The translations under genes and the position numbers were made by a program. From Acd1 sp049973945 (GTDB taxonomy: Archaea > Thermoproteota > Thermoprotei_A > Sulfolobales > Sulfolobaceae): DNA of 35,279 nt. The stretch covers positions 1 to 35,279 of the forward strand of contig JBMFJH010000017.1 in NCBI GenBank assembly GCA_049973945.1, read 5' to 3'. Below are positions 22,791 through 31,034 of this stretch, piece by piece. The first letter of the stretch is position 1; every line of letters begins with the position of its first letter. Below the pieces are notes generated by a model. The model made no database searches and was not told where the DNA came from. It saw nothing but the letters and a program-made list of their open reading frames with translations.

Positions 22791-23240
22791 ATGAAGGTCT
22801 CCACACCCGCCTTCAAGAACGAGGACTTCATTCCTGTCGAATACACCTGTGACGGACAGGACGTCTCTCCGCCCCTGGATTGGGACCCCGTACCTAACGC
22901 TAAGTCCTACGCGATAATCGTAGAAGACCCAGACGCGCCTGGAGGGACTTTCATTCACTGGGTCATGTACAACATAACCACGGTTCATTTGCCGAAAGGC
23001 GTCAAGAAGGCCTACAAGACGGAATACGGCATTCAGGGCGTGAACGACTTCGGTAGGGTAGGCTACGGAGGGCCTTGCCCACCGAGGACTCACCCCCCGC
23101 ACAGGTACTACTTCAAGGTCTATGCGCTGGACACCCTTCTGCCCGAGAAGAGCGAAGTCACAGCGGACGAATTGAGGAACCTAATGCAAGGACACATAGT
23201 GGACGAGGGCTTCGTAATGGGAAAGTACAAGAGGAAGTGA
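22791..23240 (+). CDS. YbhB/YbcL-type phosphatidylethanolamine-binding protein (PEBP)
   Basis: A 149-residue cytoplasmic protein of the PEBP/Raf-kinase-inhibitor-like family. Family marks: 'IPVEYTCDGQDVSPPLDWDP' at the start, the ligand-pocket motif 'VEDPDAPGGTFIHWVMYNI', and 'GYGGPCPP...HRYYFKVYALD'. Archaeal members bind small anions or inhibit proteases; no pathway is known for this one. It stands alone between psmB and rfcS with its own TATA box. Confidence 0.9.
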   Translation: MKVSTPAFKNEDFIPVEYTCDGQDVSPPLDWDPVPNAKSYAIIVEDPDAPGGTFIHWVMYNITTVHLPKGVKKAYKTEYGIQGVNDFGRVGYGGPCPPRTHPPHRYYFKVYALDTLLPEKSEVTADELRNLMQGHIVDEGFVMGKYKRK

Positions 23241-23244
23241 TACC

Positions 23245-23252
23245 TTTTATTT
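23245..23252 (+). promoter_or_regulatory. TATA box of the rfcS-rfcL operon
   Basis: TTTTATTT centred about 28 bases before GTG 23277. A second AT-rich element (GGTTTAATC, 23259-23267) is too close to be the TATA box. Confidence 0.5.
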
Positions 23253-23276
23253 AACGCGGGTTTAATCTAACTCACC

Positions 23277-24266
23277 GTGGCTGTAGCTCAAGAGGACATT
23301 CTTTGGGTCGAGAAATACCGGCCGAGGTCTTTGGACGACATAGTCAACCAGAAGGAGATAGTCGAGAGGCTCAAGAAGTTCGTGGCGGAGAGGAACATGC
23401 CACACCTGCTCTTCGCGGGCCCTCCAGGCACGGGTAAGACGACCGCGGCCCTCGCTTTAGTCCACGACCTTTACGGGGAGAACTACAAGCAGTACTTCCT
23501 CGAGCTGAACGCGAGCGACGAGAGGGGTATCGACGTGATCAGGAACAAGGTGAAGGAGTTCGCGAGGACTGTGGCCCCAGGTGATGTACCCTTCAAGGTC
23601 GTCCTCCTCGACGAGGCCGACAACATGACGGCCGACGCGCAACAGGCCCTGAGGAGGACTATGGAGCTATACACTCAGACCACCAGGTTCATACTGGCCT
23701 GCAACTACCTGAGCAAGATAATCGAGCCGATACAGTCCAGGACGGCCCTCTTCAGGTTCTACCCCTTGAAGAAGGAGGACGTCGTTAGCAGGTTGGCCTA
23801 CATAGCGAAGAACGAGAAGGTCGAGTACGACGAGAAGGCGCTGGAGACGATATACGAGATAACGCAGGGCGACATGAGGAAGTCGATTAACATACTTCAA
23901 GCCGCTTCTGCCTACGGGAAGGTCACGGTCGAGGCGGTCTACAAAGTCCTGGGCTTAGCCCAACCCAAGGAAGTCAGGGAGATGATAAACCTAGCCCTGA
24001 AGGGGAAGTTCAACGACGCGAGAAATAAACTGAGGGAGCTACTCGTGAACTACGGCCTTTCTGGGGAGGACATCGTGAAGCAGGTTCACAGGGAAATCAC
24101 GGGTAGCGAGCTTCAGATCCCCGAAGAGCTCAGGGTGCTTTTAGCTGACTACATCGGTGAGGTCGAGTTCAGGATAATGGAGGGGGCGGACGACGAGATC
24201 CAGCTCTCGGCAATGCTCGCCAAGCTCGCCCTGTATGGGGAGAAGTACCTTAACAAAGGGGAGTGA
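23277..24266 (+). CDS. rfcS: Replication factor C small subunit (clamp loader)
   Basis: RfcS forms, with RfcL, the clamp loader that opens the PCNA ring and places it on primed DNA. The 329 residues start 'ILWVEKYRPRSLDDIVNQ' (RFC box), then Walker A GPPGTGKTT (about 48-56), Walker B VVLLDEADNM (about 108-117), and the sensor/arginine-finger segment 'IEPIQSRTALFRF' (about 149-161), where the SRC box reads SRT. The C-terminal collar domain follows. The start is GTG without Shine-Dalgarno. It overlaps rfcL by 4 bases (GTGA). Confidence 0.96.
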   Translation: MAVAQEDILWVEKYRPRSLDDIVNQKEIVERLKKFVAERNMPHLLFAGPPGTGKTTAALALVHDLYGENYKQYFLELNASDERGIDVIRNKVKEFARTVAPGDVPFKVVLLDEADNMTADAQQALRRTMELYTQTTRFILACNYLSKIIEPIQSRTALFRFYPLKKEDVVSRLAYIAKNEKVEYDEKALETIYEITQGDMRKSINILQAASAYGKVTVEAVYKVLGLAQPKEVREMINLALKGKFNDARNKLRELLVNYGLSGEDIVKQVHREITGSELQIPEELRVLLADYIGEVEFRIMEGADDEIQLSAMLAKLALYGEKYLNKGE

Positions 24267-25624
24267 TTTTGCCCCTTCAGTGGTTCCTGAAATACAGGCC
24301 TAGGACCCTCGAAGAGGTGGAGAACCAGGAGGACGTGAAGAAGGAGTTAAAGGCCTGGATCGAGAGCTGGCTCAACGGGAAGCCCACTGCTAAGGCTGTC
24401 CTCCTTTACGGCCCTCCTGGTACGGGAAAGACCACGCTCGCGGAAGCCCTAGCCAGGGATTACAAGCTGGAACTCTTGGAGATCAACGCGAGCGACTCGA
24501 GGAAGTTGAGCGACATAAAGAACATTGCCGAGAGGGCTTCTCTCTCGGGTAGCCTCTTCGGGATCAGAGGCAAGCTGATACTCCTCGACGAGATGGACGG
24601 CATAAACGCGAAAGCTGACGTCGGCATAATCGATGCGGTTCTGGAGCTCATAGACCGCACGAGGCACCCGATTATACTCACAGCGAACGACCCGTGGGAT
24701 CCCCAGCTGAGGCCGATCAGGGAGAAAGTCAAGATGATCGAAGTGCCGAGGCTCACGAAGTACCCGCTGAAGAGGATACTGAAGAGGATCTGCGAAGGGG
24801 AGAAGATAATGTGCGAGGACGAGGCCCTGGACGAGATAATTGAGCTCAGCGAGGGCGACGCCAGGTACGCCATAAACATGCTTCAGGGAGTGGCCGAGGG
24901 CTTCGGCAAAGTTACCGTAAACATGGTCAAAGCTTTAGGAAGAAGGAAGGACAGGGAGCTAGACCCCTTTGAAGCACTGAGGAGCATGTTCTGGGCGAGG
25001 TACTTCTGGCAGGCCAAGAACGCCGTTACGAACACGCAGATCGATTACGAGCTCCTAATGAGGTGGATAGACGAGAACATCCCTAACCAGTACGAGAATA
25101 TGGAGGACATATATAGGGCTTACGACGCACTTGCGAGAGCGAGCCTCTTCCTGACCAGGGCTAAGCTGATCGGGTGGGACTTGCTGAGTTACGTCTTCGA
25201 CTTGATGGGCCCTGGGGTCTCGTTCGCCGAGAAGGCGAAGTTCTCTGGGGCCTATAAAGCGAAGTGGAAGAAGTACCAGTTCCCCTCATACATTCAGATG
25301 CTGGCCAAGTCGAAGGACACCAGGGAGAAGCTTAAGACCCTGCTGAGCAAGCTGGGCAGCGAGATTCACGCCTCGCAGGAGAAAGCCCTCAATGAGATGC
25401 TACCCTTCTTCGTTCAGATTTACCGATCCCCTAAGTTCAGGGAGGCCATAAAGAAGGAGTTAGAGATAACCCCCAGCGAGGAGGAAGTGCTTCGGGCCTT
25501 GGCGAACCTTTACCAGGGTACTGGGACGAAAGAGGTGAAGGAGACCGCCGAAGAGACCGAGGAAAGGAGGACTACGCAGACTAAGGAAAGGAGATATTAT
25601 AAGGGCAGTTACTCAAAGAAGTGA
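24263..25624 (+). CDS. rfcL: Replication factor C large subunit
   Basis: The second clamp-loader subunit, 453 residues. 'WFLKYRPRTLEEVENQEDVK' is the RFC box. Walker A YGPPGTGKTT is at about 49-58, Walker B LILLDEMDGI further on, and sensor 1 is in 'PIILTANDPWDPQLRPIREK'. The C-terminus is a charged, low-complexity tail ('KETAEETEERRTTQTKERRY') probably unfolded; a clear PCNA-binding PIP box is not visible. It starts with GTG inside the rfcS stop; TTG two codons later is an alternative. It ends 2 bases from the stop of the convergent moaC. Confidence 0.95.
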   Translation: MILPLQWFLKYRPRTLEEVENQEDVKKELKAWIESWLNGKPTAKAVLLYGPPGTGKTTLAEALARDYKLELLEINASDSRKLSDIKNIAERASLSGSLFGIRGKLILLDEMDGINAKADVGIIDAVLELIDRTRHPIILTANDPWDPQLRPIREKVKMIEVPRLTKYPLKRILKRICEGEKIMCEDEALDEIIELSEGDARYAINMLQGVAEGFGKVTVNMVKALGRRKDRELDPFEALRSMFWARYFWQAKNAVTNTQIDYELLMRWIDENIPNQYENMEDIYRAYDALARASLFLTRAKLIGWDLLSYVFDLMGPGVSFAEKAKFSGAYKAKWKKYQFPSYIQMLAKSKDTREKLKTLLSKLGSEIHASQEKALNEMLPFFVQIYRSPKFREAIKKELEITPSEEEVLRALANLYQGTGTKEVKETAEETEERRTTQTKERRYYKGSYSKK

Positions 25625-25626
25625 GT

Positions 25627-26064
25627 CTAACCTTTCCTTTTCTCGACCACTCGCACGTACTCAATCCTAGTTGAAGGATACTGGCCCCTTTCGTCCTTCT
25701 CGTACTTCTTCACCATGTCCCACACTGTGAGTAACGCAGTAGTTACCGCCACTAACGCTTCCATCTCCACCCCAGTCTTATAGTGGGCCTTAACGTAAGA
25801 CCTGGCCAAAACGCCGTCGTTGGTCAGTTCAACATCCACTTCTACGGCCTCCAGAGGTATTTGATGGCACAAGGGTATCAGCTCGTGCGTCCTTTTCGCC
25901 GCTAGTATTCCAGCGACCTTCGCCACCGAAATGACGTCCCCTTTTTCCACCTTCCCTTCTCTTATCAAAGTTACCGTCGATTCCCTCAACCTCAGGAAGC
26001 CCTCAGCCGTCGCTTCCCTTAGAACGACGTCCTTGCTCGAGACGTCGACCTGCTTGACCTCCAC
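25627..26064 (-). CDS. moaC: Molybdenum cofactor biosynthesis protein MoaC (cyclic pyranopterin monophosphate synthase)
   Basis: MoaC makes cyclic pyranopterin monophosphate, the first stable molybdopterin precursor, from the MoaA product. Family marks: 'VDVSSKDVVLREATAEGFLR', 'KGDVISVAKVAGILAAKRTH', 'ELIPLCHQIPLEAVEVDVEL', 'HYKTGVEMEALVAVTTALLT' and 'WDMVKKYEKDERGQYPSTRI' with the catalytic Lys-Asp. A TTG at 26079 is possible as start (150 residues). I prefer GTG 26064 (145 residues): the TATA-like CTAAATAC (reverse, 26088-26095) lies about 28 bases ahead of it and family members start near this residue. It is the only cofactor gene among the replication genes; the hydroxylase at 7180 would need its product. 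Confidence 0.93.
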   Translation of the reverse strand: MEVKQVDVSSKDVVLREATAEGFLRLRESTVTLIREGKVEKGDVISVAKVAGILAAKRTHELIPLCHQIPLEAVEVDVELTNDGVLARSYVKAHYKTGVEMEALVAVTTALLTVWDMVKKYEKDERGQYPSTRIEYVRVVEKRKG

Positions 26065-26112
26065 AGTACATATTCGCAAACAGAAGCGTATTTAGTTTAC
26101 CTTAAGTCCGCG

Positions 26113-26370
26113 CTATCTCGCTCGGCAAATCATTCGCAGGAGCTCGCTGAGTTGCAACACTACGGGGGAGGAGTAGTTCGGCTCAAAAATGTCCTCCGAA
26201 ACGGGAACCAAAATTCCTCTCCTTTTAAGATAGGAGAAGGCCAGCTCCAAGGCCTCTGGCCTCGTCTTTAAATTCCTCGTCATCTCCTGGATCGACACTC
26301 TCCCCTCGCGTATCGCTGTTAAGACGACCTCCAGTATCCTCTCGTCACACTCTTCCTGAGAGCTTTGCAT
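26113..26370 (-). CDS. Small winged-helix-type protein downstream of cdc6
   Basis: An 85-residue protein; the helices in 'ILEVVLTAIREGRVSIQEMT' and 'RPEALELAFSYLKRRGILVP' fit a winged helix-turn-helix, with a short wing 'VSEDIFEPNYSS' and two late cysteines (C6 region and MICRAR end). Such small domains bind DNA or act as subunits of regulators. It starts at ATG 26 bases inside the end of the cdc6 gene in another frame, so both are on one transcript. Function unknown; a role in controlling or assisting the initiator is inference. Confidence 0.65.
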   Translation of the reverse strand: MQSSQEECDERILEVVLTAIREGRVSIQEMTRNLKTRPEALELAFSYLKRRGILVPVSEDIFEPNYSSPVVLQLSELLRMICRAR

Positions 26371-27607
26371 TTATTGCATCCTCCAGCATTGCCTCGAGGT
26401 CCATCGATGCCGGCAGAGCGAGCGAGATGAGCGTCGTTCTACCCCTCATACCCTTCCCACTAGCTCTGGTGTTTACAATGCCCAAGTGTTTGAGCTTCTT
26501 AACGTACTCGAAAACCTGGGTGTGCCTCCTCGGCTGCTGGTTGTATGCCTCGCAAATCCTGTGGTACTCCTCCTCCACCTTTCCCATGCTGAAGAAGTCC
26601 TCCTTTCCGGACTTGGCCAAGTTCACCAGGGCTTTCAGAAGCAACAGCTGATGCAGGTCTAAGGCCTGAATGTCTTCTCTCGCTTGAGCCACATAGGGGT
26701 TTAACCTCGCGTTCGCCTTCTTCGCGTGTTCCACGGTGACGACTATTGAGCCCTCCTTCTCCGCTATTAGACCCGCTTGAGCCAGCGTTTCTATAGCCAA
26801 CCTCGCGTTGCCTAACCCTCCCTTATCTGCCCCGTACACGTCTGCTATGAAGTCTATCGCCTCGTCCATCACGCTCCCAGACACGAAAGCTTCAGCCGCC
26901 CTGTCCTTGAGTATGTCCCTCAGCTCGTGGGACTTGTACGGCTCGAACTCCACCGTGTTCATGAGTATGTGATCCCTTATGCTCTTGTCTAACCCCGCCA
27001 ACGAGGAGTAGTCGCGCGCTATGAAGACGTAGTGCACCCTCCTGTCGCTCAGGTTCAGTTCGTCGTAGACCCTCGCCAGGAAGTATACGTCCTCCTGGGC
27101 TGCAGTCGTCACGAAGTAGTCGAACTCGTCGAGGGCTATCAGGAGGTACATGTTACGCTTCTCCAAGTAGTCGTGGATCAGCTTGAACATTTCCTGCGAG
27201 GAGAGCCCCCTAGGCGATATCGGCAAGCCCAGCTTCTCTATGAGGTGGCTCAGGATGAGGAAGAGGGTCCTGTGCTTGTGGCAGTTAACGTGGACGTACT
27301 TCAGCCTGATTCCCCTTATTTCTGCCGCCTTCTGCTCGAACAGCCTGCCGAAGGTCATCGTGGTGACAGTCTTCCCCGTCCCCGTCCTTCCGAAGACCAC
27401 TGCCCTGACTGAGGACTTACCAGGGGAGTTGAGGATGTCCCTGAATATCAGGGTCAGATCCGCTATCTTCGACTCCCTGTGAGGGAGCCTAGGCGGTATG
27501 TATTCGGGATCCAGAACCTCGGGCTTCGCTATTAGCCTGTTCTTACCCAGCAGGATGTCGTCCATCAGCTTGCCCAGTGCGTTCTTCTCCAAAACTTTCA
27601 CCGTCAC
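26345..27607 (-). CDS. cdc6: Orc1/Cdc6-type replication initiator (probably the Cdc6-2 paralogue)
   Basis: A 420-residue AAA+ ATPase that binds origins and helps load MCM. Walker A GRTGTGKTV is at about 73-81 and Walker B LLIALDEFD at about 155-163. The Orc1/Cdc6 lid follows ('DKGGLGNARLAIETLAQAGL', sensor 2), and residues about 310-415 form the winged-helix DNA-binding domain ('HTQVFEYVKKLKHLGIVNTR'). By its position beside THUMP, gins23 and mcm it probably corresponds to the Sulfolobus Cdc6-2. The start is GTG, with TATA box GAATATATAGT (reverse, 27626-27636) overlapping the stop of the upstream gene. Cdc6-2 has been regarded as acting outside normal initiation in Sulfolobus. Confidence 0.93.
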   Translation of the reverse strand: MTVKVLEKNALGKLMDDILLGKNRLIAKPEVLDPEYIPPRLPHRESKIADLTLIFRDILNSPGKSSVRAVVFGRTGTGKTVTTMTFGRLFEQKAAEIRGIRLKYVHVNCHKHRTLFLILSHLIEKLGLPISPRGLSSQEMFKLIHDYLEKRNMYLLIALDEFDYFVTTAAQEDVYFLARVYDELNLSDRRVHYVFIARDYSSLAGLDKSIRDHILMNTVEFEPYKSHELRDILKDRAAEAFVSGSVMDEAIDFIADVYGADKGGLGNARLAIETLAQAGLIAEKEGSIVVTVEHAKKANARLNPYVAQAREDIQALDLHQLLLLKALVNLAKSGKEDFFSMGKVEEEYHRICEAYNQQPRRHTQVFEYVKKLKHLGIVNTRASGKGMRGRTTLISLALPASMDLEAMLEDAINAKLSGRV

Positions 27608-27625
27608 CTCAGATCTCGTAGTATT

Positions 27626-27636
27626 ACTATATATTC
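27626..27636 (-). promoter_or_regulatory. TATA box of the cdc6 gene
   Basis: GAATATATAGT on the reverse strand, centred about 24 bases before GTG 27607; it includes the stop codon of the upstream THUMP gene, so cdc6 can be transcribed alone. Confidence 0.55.
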
Positions 27637-28139
27637 AATCGGGGAGACCCGGCCGAAAGTTTCTCCTCTCCCCTCTTAACGAACGACACGAACGCCGTAT
27701 CGCCGTAAACGTTCACGAAAATCACGTAGTCGGGGGACTTGAAGTCTACAGTAGCGACGCCCCTCAACGCTATCCCTATCGCGAGCTCCGCCTTCCTACA
27801 ATCAAAGGAACCGCTTCTCGTGATGCAGTCCACGTAGAACTTCATGCCGACGTACCTTTTGCTGGACGAGACGTACTTGGCGACCGCGCTGGTGAGGCTA
27901 CCTAAATCAGCCTTCTCTGTCAGGTGTACCGGGAACACCTTAGCCCCGCAAGTGGGCGGAGCCCTCTTGAGGAGCGCGACAGCGGCCTCAGGGGTCATGA
28001 GGTTCGAGCGGACGAGGAACGAGGCTTTAGTCAGCTGGACTACCCGAACTTCGGGATCGTAGGGCATTAGGGCGTTTTCTATCTCCTCTCGGCACCTGTG
28101 CTCCTTCCCTGTAATGGCAGTAAGCAACGCTACGTCCAA
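27627..28139 (-). CDS. THUMP-domain protein (Tan1-like, RNA-binding)
   Basis: 170 residues. The C-terminal part 'KRYVGMKFYVDCITRSGSFD' ... 'AELAIGIALRGVATVDFKSP' ... 'YVIFVNVYGDTAFVSFV' is a THUMP domain, which binds tRNA acceptor ends in modification enzymes. No catalytic domain is fused, as in the yeast Tan1 / archaeal THUMP partner of the cytidine acetyltransferase, so it is probably an RNA adaptor. The start is TTG, only 16 bases from the divergent gins23 start at 28156. Confidence 0.75.
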   Translation of the reverse strand: MDVALLTAITGKEHRCREEIENALMPYDPEVRVVQLTKASFLVRSNLMTPEAAVALLKRAPPTCGAKVFPVHLTEKADLGSLTSAVAKYVSSSKRYVGMKFYVDCITRSGSFDCRKAELAIGIALRGVATVDFKSPDYVIFVNVYGDTAFVSFVKRGEEKLSAGSPRLNI

Positions 28140-28155
28140 GACGGCCTAATCGTTT

Positions 28156-28710
28156 ATGACGGCTCACGACAAATATCTTTGGCGATTTAGGGCGATGAAG
28201 CCGGAAAACGTCAGCAAGTCTCTAGCGATGACCAGGAAAGCCAGGGTCATGGTATTGGAGAGCTGGGGGCCTTTCGACGACGGTTTCCGTAGCTACATCC
28301 TCACTAAGGGCTCGGAAGAGGAGATCCCCCTCTGGCTGGCCGTAGAGCTGGAAAAGCGAGGGATCGTGAAGACCCTCAGCCTTTACACTCTGGAAGACCT
28401 CAGCAGGGTCTTCTTTCAAGAGAGGGAAAGAGCGAACGTCCCAGGATCGCTAGTCAAGCTAGACAGGGACTTTTACGTGAAAGCTAACTACTATATCGAG
28501 AGGTTGGCCTCCAGCAACAGAATAGAAGACTTGGAGGCAAAGAAGAAGTCTGAGGTTATTCTTTCTGAAATAAAAAAGTTGAGATTTAGGAAAATAATGA
28601 ACTTGGCGTTACTCAAGGTGAACGACCCGAAGGTACTCGATAGCCTTACATATGAAGAGTTATTAACGTTCTACACAATAAGAGACTTCCTTGAGCCCCA
28701 AGAGGGGTAA
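28156..28710 (+). CDS. gins23: GINS complex subunit Gins23
   Basis: Gins23 combines with Gins15 and binds MCM and Cdc45/GAN in the replicative helicase complex. The 184-residue protein has the small beta-rich B domain first ('SYILTKGSEEEIPLWLAVEL', where 'IPLWLA' is the family hallmark), then the helical A domain with 'LDRDFYVKANYYIERLASSN' and 'LRFRKIMNLALL', as expected for the archaeal 23 type. It lies 6 bases ahead of mcm, its known neighbour in Sulfolobus. The ATG at 28156 has no clear TATA box; AAATATCT at 28170-28177 would fit the ATG at 28195 (171 residues), so the start is not settled. Confidence 0.85.
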   Translation: MTAHDKYLWRFRAMKPENVSKSLAMTRKARVMVLESWGPFDDGFRSYILTKGSEEEIPLWLAVELEKRGIVKTLSLYTLEDLSRVFFQERERANVPGSLVKLDRDFYVKANYYIERLASSNRIEDLEAKKKSEVILSEIKKLRFRKIMNLALLKVNDPKVLDSLTYEELLTFYTIRDFLEPQEG

Positions 28711-28716
28711 ATAGTA

Positions 28717-30795
28717 ATGACAGTGCAGACTGTCTCCATTAATGAGAGGTTCGAGGAGTTCGTCCTCAGCTTCACGGACGAGAGAAGACAGAAAACTTAC
28801 GAAACTCAGCTGAACGAGGTTCTCGCTTTCAGGAAGAGGAGCTTCGTGGTCGACTTCGTCCACGTCTCTATATTCGATCAGTCCCTAGCGTCGGAGCTCC
28901 TGAACAACCCTAGGGTAGTAATCCCTCAACTGGAGAAAGTCATTTACGAAATCCTGGTTCAGAGGGACCCGTCCTTCAGGGACGACGTCGAGAAGGTCAA
29001 CCTGAGGGTCGTCAACATTCCCAGGTTGGTCGAGCTGAGGAAAATACGCCACACGGACGTGGGGAAGCTGATAGCTATCGAGGGCATACTGGTGAAGGAG
29101 ACCCCTGTCAAGCAGAGGATAAAGAAGGCCGTGTTCAGGCACGTCTTCTTCGACAAGGAGACCTCGCAGATGATAGACCACGAAATAGAGTGGCCCCCTG
29201 GAGACGAGGAGATGGGAGAAGTCCTGGAGGCCCCTCCCGAGTGTCCCGAGCACGGGAGAGGAGGGCAGTTCAAGTTTGTCCCGGAGAAGTCGAAGTTAGT
29301 GGACTGGCAGAAGGCTGTGGTTCAAGAAAGGCCAGAAGAGATCCCTGCGGGACAACTCCCGAGGCAGATCGAAGTCATCCTTGAGGACGATTTGGTCGAC
29401 GTCGCTAGGCCGGGAGACAGGGTGAAAATAGTAGGGATACTGGAGCTCAAACAGGAGACCAACGTCAAGAAGGGCTCAAGGGCGGTTTTCGACCTTTACT
29501 TGAGGGCCAACAGCGTCGAGGTCTCCCAGAAGGTGCTCGACGAAGTCAAGATCACTGAGGAGGACAAGAGGAGGATCCTAGAGGTGGCGAGGGATCCGTG
29601 GATAAAAGAGAAGATACTGGCCTCAATCGCTCCCTCCATATACGGCCACTGGGAGGTCAAGGAGGCCCTGGCACTCGCCCTCTTCGGGGGAGTCCCTAAA
29701 ACGCTACCTGACGGCACGAGGGTTAGGGGCGATATACACGTACTGATCATCGGAGACCCCGGAACCGCTAAGTCCCAGTTGCTCCAGTTCGTGGCGAGGA
29801 TAGCTCCTAGGGCGGTCTTCACGACGGGTAAGGGCTCGACTGCCGCAGGTTTAACCGCAACGGTCACTAGGGACAAACAAACGGGAGACTTCTACTTAGA
29901 GGCAGGAGCCCTCGTTTTGGCCGACGGCGGTATTGCGGTCATAGACGAGATCGACAAGATGAGGGACGAAGACAGGGTAGCGATTCACGAAGCTATGGAA
30001 CAGCAGACAGTTTCCATAGCTAAGGCGGGAATAGTGGCGAAGTTGAACGCCAGGGCGACAGTGATAGCGGCGGGGAACCCCAAGCTAGGGAGGTACATCC
30101 GCGAGAGGAGCCTGACCGACAACATAAACCTCCCGCCGACTATCCTCTCAAGGTTCGACCTCATCTTCATCGTGCTCGACACGCCCGGCGAGGAAGACCA
30201 GAGATTGGCCTCCCACATACTTTCAGTTCACCAGCAGCCCAAGAGGGCAGGCTTCTTCGACCCCGACTTCCTGAAGAAGTACATCGCGTTCGCCAGGAAA
30301 TACGTACAACCCAAGCTCTCGGAGGAGGCCAAGAAGATCCTAATGGACTTCTTCGTCCAGATGAGGAAGAAATCCGCCGAGTCGCCGGACAGCCCGATCC
30401 TGATCACGCCGAGGCAACTCGAGGCCCTAATAAGGCTCTCTGAGGCCTACGCGAGGATGTCGCTAAAGGAAGTTGTTGACGCAGACGACGCGATGCGCGC
30501 GGTGAACATAATGAGGATCTTCCTGGAGAGCGTCGGACTGGACGTGGAGTCCGGTAAGATAGACATCGACACGATAATGGTCGGTAGGCCGAAGAGCGCG
30601 ACGACTAAACTGTCAAAAGTCCTCGACATCATAACGCAGCTGAGCAGTTCAGGCGGATGCGCGAAGTTCAAGGAGATCGTCAAGGAGGCTAAAGGCGAAG
30701 GATTAGACGAAGCCACCACTACTAAGCTAGTAGGAGAACTCAGGAAAAACGGCCTCATTTACGAAGTACAGCCAGACTGCTACAAGAAGGCCTGA
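28717..30795 (+). CDS. mcm: Minichromosome maintenance helicase (MCM)
   Basis: The replicative DNA helicase, 692 residues, a homohexamer that unwinds DNA 3' to 5'. The N-terminal domain holds the zinc site and the OB fold ('DLVDVARPGDRVKIVGILEL'). The AAA+ domain has Walker A GDPGTAKS (about 346-353), Walker B GGIAVIDEIDKM (about 404-415), and the arginine finger in ILSRFD (about R479). The C-terminal winged helix starts near residue 615. In the zinc region the motif is 'PPECPEHGRGGQ' (C176, H179) where Sulfolobus relatives, as I recall, have CPxC. It starts at ATG, 6 bases after gins23, in one operon with it. Confidence 0.97.
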   Translation: MTVQTVSINERFEEFVLSFTDERRQKTYETQLNEVLAFRKRSFVVDFVHVSIFDQSLASELLNNPRVVIPQLEKVIYEILVQRDPSFRDDVEKVNLRVVNIPRLVELRKIRHTDVGKLIAIEGILVKETPVKQRIKKAVFRHVFFDKETSQMIDHEIEWPPGDEEMGEVLEAPPECPEHGRGGQFKFVPEKSKLVDWQKAVVQERPEEIPAGQLPRQIEVILEDDLVDVARPGDRVKIVGILELKQETNVKKGSRAVFDLYLRANSVEVSQKVLDEVKITEEDKRRILEVARDPWIKEKILASIAPSIYGHWEVKEALALALFGGVPKTLPDGTRVRGDIHVLIIGDPGTAKSQLLQFVARIAPRAVFTTGKGSTAAGLTATVTRDKQTGDFYLEAGALVLADGGIAVIDEIDKMRDEDRVAIHEAMEQQTVSIAKAGIVAKLNARATVIAAGNPKLGRYIRERSLTDNINLPPTILSRFDLIFIVLDTPGEEDQRLASHILSVHQQPKRAGFFDPDFLKKYIAFARKYVQPKLSEEAKKILMDFFVQMRKKSAESPDSPILITPRQLEALIRLSEAYARMSLKEVVDADDAMRAVNIMRIFLESVGLDVESGKIDIDTIMVGRPKSATTKLSKVLDIITQLSSSGGCAKFKEIVKEAKGEGLDEATTTKLVGELRKNGLIYEVQPDCYKKA

Positions 30796-30800
30796 AAACC

Positions 30801-31031
30801 TTAAGCCAGGTGCTTTTGCATAACGTAAGGTATCCACATCTTCCAGCCGGGCACCTTAAGTACGAGCTCGTAAGCCTCTTCCCAGCTCGCAAGCCCCAAC
30901 TCTCTCGCTAGCTCCTCTAAAGTCATCTGAGTCCTCACGTACTTGTTTAGCACCCTGATAGTGCTCTCGTCCAGGACGACCTCCCTTCCGGTGCTGAGGG
31001 TGACCTTCTCGGCCTCCATCTTCGTCACCAT
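30801..31031 (-). CDS. Small conserved protein with possible helix-turn-helix (76 residues)
   Basis: Unrecognised. After a short beta part ('KVTLSTGREVVLDESTIRVL') comes the segment 'QMTLEELARELGLASWEEAY', which reads like a helix-turn-helix. The end 'VLKVPGWKMWIPYVMQKHLA' is aromatic. Last gene of the four-gene minus-strand operon, 3 bases after the 112-residue membrane protein. It ends convergent with mcm, 5 bases apart. Confidence 0.6.
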   Translation of the reverse strand: MVTKMEAEKVTLSTGREVVLDESTIRVLNKYVRTQMTLEELARELGLASWEEAYELVLKVPGWKMWIPYVMQKHLA

Positions 31032-31034
31032 CTA

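Noticed and set aside
27600..27640. Replication origin next to cdc6
   Set aside because: Only 19 bases separate cdc6 from the upstream gene, and no origin recognition box repeats or long AT-rich unwinding region were seen on either side.
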